From Linnemannia hyalina (taxonomy: Eukaryota > Mortierellomycota > Mortierellomycetes > Mortierellales > Mortierellaceae), in NCBI GenBank assembly GCA_019671135.1, contig JAHRHY010000015.1, positions 372,001-436,000 on the forward strand: 64,000 bases of DNA, read 5' to 3'. The translations under genes were made by a program, and so were the position numbers. Below the pieces are notes generated by a model, which saw only the letters and a program-made list of their open reading frames with translations, was not told where the DNA came from and searched no databases. This document shows positions 12,549 through 23,500 of this stretch, piece by piece (the first letter of the stretch is position 1; every line of letters begins with the position of its first letter).

Positions 12549-14472
12549 ATGGATCAACCAAAGGCAAACCTCGTCCCAGGTTGGTCAATTGTTGTATGCG
12601 CACTTGCACTTGCGCAGCTGTGTTTGTTTGCGCAGTGTTGTTTTTATCGATGACGCAGCTTAATTTGCTCATCCCTCCGGTCTCTTGTATGTCTGTATCT
12701 CCAATACGTAATAAAAAGGTCCCACGGTGGTGCCCAAATACCTGCTGGACCGGTACACAAACAGCTTTTACGGGAGCGGTGACCTGCAAAAGGAATGTCT
12801 AGACGTCTACAACTCCTGCTGCACCCAACTCGAGTCCCTCCTCGGGCTCCAATCCGCAAAGGTACAAGGCGGCTCAATTGTTATCATGTCCGGTGAAGGG
12901 ATGGTGGGGCTCTGGGGAGGACTCAAGTCTGTCATCCCTTGGCCTTTCGAGTATGCTACTGTCAATGGGGTTTCGAAGCTCGTGGAGAGTGAAGGGAGGA
13001 AGTATAGGGTGTTGACGGTGGGTAATGGGGTGTATGGGTGTGGGATGCGGGAGATGGTTGAGGGGTTGCGGTACCCGAATTTGGAGGTCCGGGCTGTAGA
13101 TAGTCCTTGGGATAAGCCAGTGGATGTTGCCAGGGCTGTTGAGGTTATTCGCGACTGGCAACCTGATCTCGTCACCAGTAAGTTGTCTTTTTTGTGTATT
13201 ATCGCGTTGCCCTTTTTTGCGACAATGACAGGATGGGAGGGGCGCTGAGGGCGTGGGTTGAAATAGTTGGCTATTCTTTATATGTTTTCACTCATTATTA
13301 TCTTTCACTGGCGAATAGTGGTGCATTGTGATACGCCGACGGGAACGTTGAACTCGGAGGCTGTCCGTCTGGTCGGTCAGGCTTGCGCCAATACTGACGC
13401 CTTGTTCTACGTGGACATTGTCAGTTCTGCGGGCGCCGTGCCAGTCGACGTTTCTGGCTGGAACATCGACATTGGTAAAGACAATTAATTATCATGCCGA
13501 TTTAATACTGTCGGCTTTGCTGCAAGAGTGTCAACGCGTAATGTGCCAGGCATTTGGTGCTGATCTATATATATTTGTAATTGGGAACTCTATGAATAGG
13601 CTTGCTCGGTTCGCAAAAGGCGTTCTCGTTGGAACCGTCATTGGGGATTGTGACGGTCAGTGCTAAAGCTTGGAAGCAGATCGAGAAGGTCAACTATGGC
13701 GGATATGACGCCCTCCTCCCCTTCAAGTCCTTGCAGAAGGTAATAGCTTTTCTTTACTTACTAAACACCTTCACCTTCACCACCCTCACCTTCACCTCGC
13801 CGAGCTTGGGTACCACTTTTTTTTTTCGCAACTCTTGGCCTTTTTCATTTCGTAAAAATATTCACCTGTCCTCACAATCTACTTCCACTTTGTTCGAATT
13901 AGTCGGGCGTGTTCCCGTACACACCTCTGTGGTCAGCTCTGGACGCAATGCAACTGCAGCTCAAAACCGTGTACGGAGCCCACAACGAGCTCGCCACAGG
14001 AGTCTACAAACGCCACGAGGAAGTCGCGCAGTACTGTCGTGAACGTGTCAAGAAGATGGGGTTGAAGCTTTGGTGGGATGGCCAGCACGCCGAGTTCAAC
14101 TCGCCCTCTGTTACGGCGATTCGGGTTCCTGAGGATACTACCTGGGAGGAGTTGGATCAGAAGTTGAGGAAGGAGGGTGTTATCTTTGGTGGGAGGTATG
14201 TAACTTTTTGTCTCTCTTTTTTTTTTTCTGGCTTCCGAGTTGTTGTGTCTGTGGCAGAGAATGCGGAGCTAAAAGGATGATAAGTGAGAAGGGGATTATG
14301 AATCTATTTTATCGAGCTAACATGGTTTTCTAACCTGATATTTCTCATGAAAAATAGCTACGGAGAGACGGCCAATGCATTGTTCAGGATTGGACACATG
14401 GGCACCCAGGCAGATATGAAGACTGTTGCCTATGCCCTTGACGTTCTTGAGAAAATTATCTCTCAAAAGTAA
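12549..14472 (+). CDS. Alanine-glyoxylate / serine-pyruvate type aminotransferase (class V)
   Basis: Six exons, join(12549..12579, 12719..13177, 13319..13474, 13600..13739, 13903..14195, 14358..14472), give 397 residues, the usual family length. It is a PLP enzyme of the AGXT group, transferring the amino group of alanine (or serine) to glyoxylate and so detoxifying glyoxylate. Supporting segments are NLVPGPTVVPKYLLD at the N-terminus, GNGVYGCGMREM, HCDTPTGTLN, the aspartate in YVDIVSSAGAVPVD, the Schiff-base lysine in GSQKAF, and the C-terminal GGSYGETANALFRIGHMG. The first exon is only 31 bases and its donor (GTTGGT) is weak, so the first 10 residues are less certain. There is no N-terminal mitochondrial presequence and the C-terminus (SQK) is not a good peroxisomal signal, which suggests a cytosolic enzyme. 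The gene starts 138 bases after the NAD kinase stop. Confidence 0.92.
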
Positions 14473-14587
14473 AACCGCAGAATACCTCCCCCCTTCATAC
14501 ATAACTTGATCGTCCATAGAATAAAATCGCACGCGTCTTCTATCTTTTATACTTGTTTATTAATGTATCTGCACAAGTACATAATTT

Positions 14588-16193
14588 TTACATGCCGTTA
14601 GAGTCCAACCAGGCAGTGATGCCCTGGATGCCCTGTTCCCACTCGGCATTATCAGAGACCATGATCAAATGTCCGCCATCATCCGGATCCTCGAGCTCGA
14701 TATGATCGACCTGTCCAGCCAAAACGTGGCATTCCTTGACATCCTTGGTCGACACAATCTCGTCACCGTTCGAGGTCACTAGAAGGATGGGGAACGTGGG
14801 TTCGAATAGACTGGGCGGGATTGTGTTGTAGATGCTCAGAGGGAGTTGCTCCAATGGGGATGGGATTGATGCTTCGGACTCGACTGTCAGAACTGGGACA
14901 TCTTCCTGAGCTTCCGTAGTGGTGGTGGTGTTGGACGAAGATAACTCCGTTGTCTGCTTTACTTCCGTGGACTCCCAAACAGGCACCGAATCGCGACCAA
15001 GAACCTCCGATGCCTCCGTCGTCTCCTTTGCTGATGTTGGCTCGTCTGCAGTTGCTGCGGTTTTGTTAGCAGAAGATCCCTGTGTGCTGTCGCCCTCTGC
15101 AGCCGACGATGAAGCTTCTGTCTCCTGATCCTTCTTCTTCTTCTTCAACTCAGCCTCCTCCTTCTCCTGATGCTCTTTGGCGACCTGGTCGATTTTGTAG
15201 ACTGCTTTTTTGGGCAAGACATATCGTTCCCGGAACCCGTCCTGCGCCATCACATCGGCATGGGTTTCAAATGCGAAATCAGGGAGCTCCTTAAAGGTAT
15301 CACCCGCTTGCGGTGACTCTTGTGATGTTGATGTTGATGTAGCGGCCTCCACTTGTGCTGTTTCTGAAATAGACGCCGCGGCACCCTTTTTGATCTCCTT
15401 GGTAGCGGTAGTATCCTTGAGTTGCAGTTTATGAGACAGTTCCTGGAAACGACGCTGAATGACCTCCGGTATAAAAGGCGACACCAGGACCAGGGCACTG
15501 ACAGGGTTAGACTCGACATACTTCTGAGCAACAAGAGCATGTAATCCGTGGGCGATCAGGATAGGCGGGTAAAAGGAATGGTCCGTTTCAATAGCGGTCT
15601 TCAAGGTCTTGACAAAGTGGCGGATATAGGCGTCGCCCGAGTCAAGGGGTTGGTGAGGCATACTGAGTTCGATGCTTGTGCTCTGATATCCCTGGTCTGC
15701 CAAACTTTCCTGCCATGTCTCCCGGAAGCACCTACAATTGTATTTGCGAAGTATGCGAGGTTGCGTAAGTAAAAGCTTACCATTTGAAAGAGGAGGATAT
15801 CGTTGCAAATCGCGTAATAAAGAAGCAAAATATGATATGGTACCAGTTGCCGCCAAAGGGGCCGGTGAGGAGGACGACAGGCGTGGGTTTGAGGAAGGCA
15901 TATGTCGAAGGTGGACTGGTGGTACAGGATACGGAACTGGGTGGGTTGCTGAGGTTGGTGGGTGTTGGTTCCGATTCCTCGTTTACTGCTTGAGAGGCTG
16001 TCGTTGTGGCAGCTGGTGCTTGTGTGTCGGAAGGTGGGGTTGTTGTTGTAGAGGAGGAGTACCATGATCTTGCGGTGGATGAGAAGAAGACAGGTCGACG
16101 AGGGAATGGCGATGCAGAAGCTGAGGCTACGGTTGGGTTCCTTAGGAGGAGCCGTGCCTGTGCGGACAGCCTTGGTGCGAGCTGTTGGAGCAT
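14588..16193 (-). CDS. Alpha/beta-hydrolase-fold protein lacking the nucleophile serine
   Basis: Two exons: the long exon 14588..15731 plus a first exon ending at 15844 (497 residues, preferred) or at 15781 (518 residues). Both donors leave the same phase. The N-terminus (MLQQLAPRLSAQARLLLR) is rich in Arg/Ser/Ala without acidic residues, like a mitochondrial presequence. The body has a hydrolase start (VVLLTGPFGGNW), a nucleophile-elbow segment LIAHGLHALVAQ, and a C-terminal half with LLVTSNGDEIV and GGHLIMV that look like the acid and histidine segments. At the elbow the expected G-x-S-x-G reads A-H-G-L-H, so Gly replaces Ser (residue 179 in the short model). A long Glu/Lys/Thr/Ser-rich insertion, about residues 220-380, sits where lid domains occur. 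It converges on the aminotransferase with 115 bases between stops. Substrate and function are unknown. Confidence 0.75.
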
Positions 16194-16689
16194 TCGGTTG
16201 ATTTGTGAGTGGGTGCGATTGCGTGTGGATCAGGGAAAGAAAGAGGCGAGGGAGAAGAGAAAGTTCGTTGAAATACAAGGAGACGCATAAAGAAACGTGG
16301 GCGGGTCAGTCGAAAAAGGAAATTCGCGTGAGGGAAACAAATTGACTCTTAAGTAGCCATGCCATGCTCTCACTCACGTATGCCTCACGGCTGTTGCACC
16401 GTAGAAAGGTCTGCGTATCGTGTACAAGAGAAGCAAATAAAGGAAGGGCAAGCAGGTACCAATGGATAGAAAGCTTATTGCCCAAGGATATTATGTGTGT
16501 GGTTGGTGCAATTGGACTTTTACCAGCAGGGCCCACATTACTGCTCGCAAAGGCCGTCAAGAATAGGAGAGGCGCAAAGCCATCCACCAGCTCGAAGGGA
16601 GGAATACAAAAATTGACACCGGTGCCCTTCCTTCTTTGTCATCTCACTCCTTTTCCATCCATCTCCATCCCCCTCAACAGCGAGAAACC
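16194..16689. other. Divergent promoter region between the hydrolase-fold and AGTRAP-like genes
   Basis: These 496 bases lie between two divergently transcribed start codons. The open frames through it show no domain. The 60 bases before 16690 are C/T-rich, consistent with a 5' leader. I see no distinct element. Confidence 0.5.
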
Positions 16690-18115
16690 ATGGCTGACAT
16701 CCTCCCTCAGCTCATCGACTTTGCCTCACAACTCGACCTCCAGCGCGTCATCGTCCTCCAGACCGTACGAAGAAAGCCAGGCAGGCAACACCCAGTGCAT
16801 ACTTTCAATACTTCCTGTCCTATTTCACACGCTCACAATACTATCTCACGTTTCAATTCCTTTGACTCGTAGACAATCTGTCTGTTTGGCGCTATCAGAA
16901 GTGTGCCCGCCTACAACATCCCCTTGCTCTTCTTTGGACTCTATGCCTATGAACACCATGACTCTGTCGACCCGCTTCAGCAGGTATGGGACGCTTTGTA
17001 TGTCTGGACGGCGCATTTATACTTTGAGCAAATCGAAATAACAGCTACTATTCGTTTTATGGACTTCTTAGTTTGCAGGGTTCACAGCGTTCAGCATTCT
17101 TCTGGATATTGTCTGGTGTCTCCTCTCACCCGGCATTGGCTTTGGAGAAGCGTAAGTCAAAGCCTGATAACACGAGTATCACAGGCAGGGAATCAGGAGT
17201 GGAAGAGATAAGGCCTAACCCTCCCCATGCTCACATATACTCATTTTTGTTGCAATTCTTCTTTCTTTCACGGACGGGCAACACAGGCTGACTATCGCCG
17301 CATTGCTGCTCAAGGTCAGTGCGTCGTAATGAGAGTCGCCAAGAAAGGACTTGTCTTCAATTGCTTTTGGGATTGCTGATAGCCCATCTTTCAGCAACCA
17401 TCTACTCACAAGTTTGCTTTTCTACCTGCACTTCATACACTGTAGCCGGTGAGCATCATCTCCGCCCTTCAGCTTCTCAAGTACCGAGGCGACCCGTTTT
17501 CGAATCTTGGCGAAGGATGTAAGGAGAACATCTTTCGAAAGCCTTTTCACATGTTCAATTGTCCACGCAAGTTTGTGACAAAATGATCACAGCTTGCCTT
17601 TCACACTAATATAACATTGCAATTTTTCTCCCCAATGCTGGATAGTGAATTGGACTGGACAGCGATCGCACGGATTCGGAAATGGATCGGCGTATCAGAC
17701 ACTGGCAGAGGATGAACGCGACGCAGAAGAGATCAGCATCCCTCGTCACCATAATTACCAACATGGACGGCACCGTGGCTCTCACCAGTCGAGTTCTTTC
17801 ATGACCAACAGCAGTCGATCGGGTTCGGTCAAGTCAAATCGGACTGGAAGTGGTCATAACGTCGAGCTTGGACATCATGGTAATGGGTATGATAGCTCAG
17901 CATCTGGTGGTGGTAACAGTGGACATGGAGTAGGACCAACTCCAGTTTCTGGAACTCCCGGCAATAGTGGCGCTGCTGCTGTTAGTGCCATGGAGGAACG
18001 CAAGAACAAGGTCGGACAGAACGTTTCGGAGGACGAGGAGGAGGATGTGAGCAGCCATGATGGCACCCCCAGCAGTGGACCAGTCAATGCCCAAGCAGGA
18101 TACCAGCCATTTTAG
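16690..18115 (+). CDS. AGTRAP-like (angiotensin receptor-associated protein family) membrane protein
   Basis: Six small exons, join(16690..16764, 16873..16983, 17072..17151, 17287..17314, 17446..17518, 17646..18115), give 278 residues. The first about 115 residues hold three or more hydrophobic segments: IVLQTTICLFGAI, IPLLFFGLYAY, FAGFTAFSILLDIVWCLL and LTIAALLLKPVSIISALQLL. The order and spacing, with HDSVDPLQ before the central helix, LDIV inside it, LLLKP after it and a C-terminal SAYQTL, match my memory of vertebrate AGTRAP. There AGTRAP is a Golgi/endosomal protein that promotes receptor internalisation. The remaining cytosolic tail is Gly/Ser/His-rich with an acidic patch. The fungus has no angiotensin system, so the ancestral role is presumably in membrane traffic (inference). 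The fourth exon is only 28 bases. The assignment rests on recalled similarity and should be confirmed by a profile search. Confidence 0.72.
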
Positions 18116-18381
18116 TGCACCCAAGTGTGCCCTTCTTGGTCTCTTGAAAATAAAAAAAAATAGCAATTGGGAACTGAAAGTGTCTCTGGAAGAACCGCCG
18201 CCTAAACGCGCTAGTCGCGGCCCACCCTTGACACTCAAAGAGCGTGACGGCGCATCTCGTCAAAACAATTTGGCCACCAAAAAAATACAAGAAGAGGGCC
18301 AGCGCGCTTTTTCTTCTTTTTTTACTTTTTTCCATCACACACATCCGACCATCAGGACAAACCCTTAGAAAACTCACAACG

Positions 18382-20434
18382 ATGGAACATCAAGCCATGG
18401 AACTTCTGACCACAAGAGTCGAGGACGAGAAGCAAAACGTAAGGAGAAATCGACCTTTGTTTTTGGCTGACCTCCGAGAAATCGGCATTTCTCACTTTGA
18501 ACAGGGAAGACTTGAATTTGGTGGCAAAGAAGGCGAATCTCTAACATCTCGCTTCGCTTTTTCACAAACAGGTCACCTACAAGTGGTTGAGTAGGAGCTT
18601 GGGTATCTCTGTCAACACTTCCAAGGAGTAAGCTACTTTATTTTTCTCGGTGTGAAAGATCTATGACTCTCCAGAAGAAAGTATGCTGGAACTCATTCCA
18701 CTTTCTTTTTTTTGTTCTGGCCTTTAGGTTGATGCAGGTGTACGTGACGACTGTTGGAAAGGGCAAGGCACACGGAACATACTACCTCGCGCGACAGGAT
18801 CCAGAGACAGGAAACCAGTACCTTTCTCTTGTCAGCCAGGAAGACCTCAATGGTAACTCATCGCAAGACCCTCTTACTTGCGACAGGAATTAATTGGCTT
18901 TACACAGCAACAGATTGCTAACACCAAAGAGCGATTTCAAAAACCGAAAAAAAAAATAGCGGCAAAGAAGGACGCCTCGGTGATCGGATACCACATTTAC
19001 AGTCTGGAGCCTTCACCCCTCAAGGACCTCGCCATTCTCTCAGCAACCAACTCCGAGGCAACTCAACTTCAAAAGGGCAAGGACATTAACACCTACAGAG
19101 TCATCCGTAACCACAACGTCGTCATCTCGGCTCCAAACTCTCGCCCCGCACCCGCCACTACCTCATCTTCATCTTCGTCATTTGCTGCAAAGCCAAAATT
19201 GGGGGCAGCAGCAGCAAATCAGAACGCACCGGGACTTTTAGGATCTAAACCTGGATTGAAGTCTGCCACCAGTGCTCCTGCTGCTTCAAATTCTGTTTCT
19301 ACACCCGCCGCCAACGATACCTCAAAAACCACTACTAGTGCCAAACCAGCAGCAAAGGGCTCGATGATGAGCTTTTTCGGAAAGACGTCAACAGCAGGAG
19401 GTGTAACAACCAAGGCAGCACCAGCACCAACACCAGTCAAAGCCAAGGCGTCGTCAACACTGAACTTTAAACCTGCCGCTCAACAAAAGCGCAAAGCAGA
19501 TTTGATGACTGACAGCTCTGCAGCAAATGACATGGCCTCACCGCGCACTTCCAGGAGCAACGAGGAATCTGAGGAGGATGAGGTTGACTCTGAGGAGGAG
19601 AGAGATCGTCGTCTGGCACTTAGCTCACGGTTGGATCAGGATCAGGGCGATGTTGTTGAAAATTCCAGCAGCAGGAACAAACCGTCCAGCGGGAAGCTTT
19701 CCCCGGTGGATGTGGAATCGATCAAAAAGAAGCAGCGCTCGGCACGTCTTTTGGTCGTTGACGATGATGACGATCTGGACGCTGAGACGGCACGTGCAGT
19801 CGCTGAACGTAATGACGATGATGAGGAAGAGTCGGTTGCGGCCATGTCCAAGGAGGCTCGTGCTGCTTTGAACAAGGAGAAGGAGGCTCAGCGATTGGCT
19901 TTGGAGAATATGATGTTGATGGATGACACTACTACAACGTCGGCAGGAGCAGACATGGAGGATGAGGATAGCGCTATGATTGATGTTGAAGTTTTGGATC
20001 AACCTGCGACCGCCCCATCGCCTGATACCACTGTTACTGAAACCGTCGATGCCTCAGGCACTATTACGAAACGTCGACGCGGTATTCGCGCTGTCACCAA
20101 GCGCAAGACTTCCAGGAACGAGCGCGGTTATATGGGTGAGTACCCTATGCCATTTTCAAAGATTGCGCGTTTTGAATTAATTTGGCCCGCAACTAGATTA
20201 TTAACCATTCCTCCGGTTACTTCCTTTCATCAAACCCTCGTAGTGACGGAGGATATTGTGATTATGGAGCCATTCTCGGAGGACGAGATCATCGAACCCC
20301 CTGCACCAGCACCTGCTCGTGTCGAGAAGCCAGCCGCAGATGCTGCCTCCAAGGGCAAGTCAGAGGCTGCCGGACCCAAGAAGAAGGCTGGCGGCAATCA
20401 GAGCTTACTCAACTTTTTCTCTAAAAAGCAATAA
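18382..20434 (+). CDS. DNA polymerase delta subunit 3 (Pol32/Cdc27/POLD3)
   Basis: Five exons, join(18382..18438, 18572..18627, 18728..18852, 18960..20135, 20244..20434), give 534 residues. This is the non-catalytic subunit that links polymerase delta to PCNA during replication and break-induced repair. The N-terminal winged-helix part has VTYKWLSRSLGISVNTSKE, LMQVYV and VIGYHIYSLEPSPLKD, all typical of the family. The rest is low-complexity with Lys-rich and acidic patches. The C-terminus ends in a PCNA-interacting peptide, QSLLNFFSKK (about 20399-20428), where Pol32 and Cdc27 carry theirs. A second FF motif, MMSFFGK (about 19364-19384), looks like a degenerate PIP box. The intron before 18960 has a clear GCTAAC branch site and an A-rich rather than T-rich acceptor. 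The gene follows the AGTRAP-like gene by 266 bases on the same strand. Confidence 0.92.
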
Positions 20435-20529
20435 ACACAGTTTATATATTTCCAAACAAATCGTTGATATTATATTACAAACGCAATAGTTGCGCTTCGA
20501 GGAAAAGGGGAAAGAAGAAAGGACAGGGC

Positions 20530-23500
20530 TTAATGAGGAATGCCGTTGGTGACCTTCTGGAAGGAGTCGTAGAGAACGGTACGACGGTTGAGGTAGGACT
20601 CATCAACCCTCTCCTTCATAAACTCGGCAGCGGCACGCTCCGAGCGATCAACCTGGAAGCGAGAGCGAAGACGCTTGATGGTCTCTCCGCGGAAACAAGG
20701 CAAACCAGACTCCAACATCAAAGCAACCATCTGACAGATCTGCTCAGCGTAAGGGCGGGAGGCCAAGTAAGCCTTAATACAGAGCTCACAGAACCAGCGG
20801 TAACCCTGGTCCTCGACACTGGTACCCATGATCTGGATCATCTCGGCCGTCAGCTTGAAGGGCGACGACTCAAAGTTGATGTTTCCTCCGGGCGAGATGT
20901 CCAGAATGAATCCAAAATCGATATGAACCACATGACCCTCGTCGTCGATCATAATATTTCCGTTGTGGCGATCCTTGAACTGGAGAATGTACGAGATCAC
21001 ACTGTAGGATGCAACGGACTGGATAAAGTTGTTGCGCGCCTTCTGGTACTCGATCGAGTCGACGCCACCGTACTTGGTGACAAAATAGTCTTGCAAGTTG
21101 TTGACCTTCTCACGACCAAGCTGGTCACGCGAGATCGAGTTGGGGATAACATCGATCATACCGCATCCGGGCGCGGTGGCGACAATACGGTAGGGGAACA
21201 GGTACAGATCCAGACCGACGTTGGTAAAGATGTTCTTGAACACCGCAATCAGCTGGATGGCCAATACATCCTGACGACAGTCGTCTCCGACCTTGAAAAT
21301 GGCAGACTGCCAAACATCGACCGTCTTGGGGGCAGCTTCCTCCTCGTCCTCATCGTCGCCAGCACCACGCTTGATGATGGCCTTGCCCAAGTTGGATTCC
21401 TCGCGGGTCTTGCGGACCTTGAACGTCGCCATGAAGGGGGTCTTGGCGTGAGACTGGAGAGGACGTCCGGAACGCTTGTCAATGTCAATGACAACTCCCT
21501 CAGGGTTACTGGGCAGGTAGACTCCGACATCGACTACAATCTTGGCCATCTCCTCATCAATCTTTTTCTTCTTCTCAGGTTTGGTCTTCTTGACAAAGGG
21601 CATAAGCGAACCAGAGATCGACGTGACTTGGTTGAAGAACTTGAACTCGCGCTCGTAAAAGTTCTTGGCGTCGCCCGACAGTCCGTTAACAATGTTGTCG
21701 ATGATGCGATCCAGGGCAGGCTTGAGAGGATCGGGAACCTCACTGTTGTTGTCCTTGTACATGTTGGCGTTCATGTTCCAGATGATCTGATGGGCAAACA
21801 GCTGTGAGACGCGGGCAGCGCGCATAATGTACTTCTCGACGTAACCCAAGTCATCGTGGCGAAGAGCCTGCACAATCTGTGGGACGTAGAAGAACACGAC
21901 CTCAACAGGCGAGTGCTCCAAGGAGCGCATGGCATACTGGAGGATCATGGGGTTGTTAAGGTACGCAGGCTGGAAGTACGAGATGGCGGTGATCGAGGGC
22001 ACAGGGCTCCAGAACAAGAGGTACTTAAGCTGCGAGGGAGAGTAACGAGCATTGCCCTCGCCGAGCAAGATCTGGACAGCGTCGGCATCGTGAACGGCGG
22101 CAAAGGGATCGCTGGCCAAGAGAAGGCTGAGCTCGCTGGGGATGACATTGTTCTTGAAGCGAGACATCAACTGCAGGGCCAAGGTGGGCGAGACCCCCCA
22201 AGCGAAGCGAACCATGTTACGCCAGCCCTCCTCCGAAAAGCTCTTCTCATGAACGTTGACCTCGGGAGTCGGACCGTTAATGATCAAAGGAGTGCTCCAG
22301 ACGCTGAGGCGGTTCAGTTCGTTTTCGTTCAAGAGCGACAAGAGACGGCGGCACTGAGTATGCTTGCGAACAATGGCATCACGCGTCAAGTCCTCGGTAA
22401 AGACATAGTTGGCGTCAACGCCATGGCCATCACCAGACTGGATGCTCGACAGGATAGAGTCCAAAAAGATCTTGTCCTGGTCCAAGGCAGTGCCAAACTC
22501 CCGCATGACCCTGGTCTCGGTCTTGCTGAGCATCCTGTTACCGCCAAACGACCAACGAGGCGACAACTCGAACCACGAGAGGGCAGCCATGTAGAGAGCA
22601 GAGCGGATTTTGTACTCGATCAAGGCTTCCATGCGGTTGGTCTGGATGAGGCGAAGACCCAAAAGAATCAACTGGAAGCGACCCTCTCTGGCCAAGGGAT
22701 GGGTACTCATCTTGTAACCAGTGTCAAAGGTCAACTGAAGCAAGCGTGTGAAAATGTCAACCATATCACGGTTGCCGTAGCGGGTGGCCTGGAATCGGCT
22801 GGACAAGAACTCGATCCAGATGACGTGAGGTGCGAAGAGGTACGACGCAATCTTGTAGCTCTTCTGGCGAGCCTTCTTGTCAGAGGGGGCATACTCCATG
22901 CGTGCGCGGAAGGGATCCTCAGAGTCCAACAAGGGCGAGAACAATCCTTTTTGGTGACGCGAGGCCCAAGCCCACCCAGAAGCGACCTCGGACATCAAAC
23001 GCTTCTCGACAGCAGGCTTCTCGGTGATAAGCCAGTTCCAGACAGAGGTACCGATCTTCATACTGTCAGGAGTGAATAAGTAGATGGGGATCCAAGCAAT
23101 CATCTTGACCAAGTCCTCCTCGATTTTGTCCAAGGTCACCAAGGCACTGACAGCACGATGAAGAGCGTTGGCGAGATCCTTGTTCGAAATGAACTGGTCG
23201 TCCTTGACCTGCTGAGCCATCTTCTGAAGGCTCTCCCGGAGGGCGGGCAGCTGGCTCTGGAGAACAGTCCCTGACTGGTTGGTGAAGACAGTCGAGAAGC
23301 TCTCCATGCCTCCAATCTCTCCTTGGTAACGACGACGAGCTGAGAACTCCTGGAAGAATACGGACGAGTTGTCAATGATCGCTCCAGGAATGTTGGCGAG
23401 AGTGTCGAAGCTGTTGTGGTTCTTGACAAGGTCCTTGCCAGCACGGGCGGCGAGGGTACGACCCATGTGGACACGGCTGATACCAGTGTGGATCTTCTCA

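Noticed and set aside
18878..18959. Coding continuation before 18960 in the POLD3 gene
   Set aside because: The frame is open, but joining from exon 3 (phase 1) fits only the 18960 acceptor. The stretch contains a GCTAAC branch site and reads as intron.
20464..23079. Long plus-strand frames opposite the PI4-kinase
   Set aside because: They mirror the long kinase exon. The minus strand carries the unmistakable lipid-kinase motifs.
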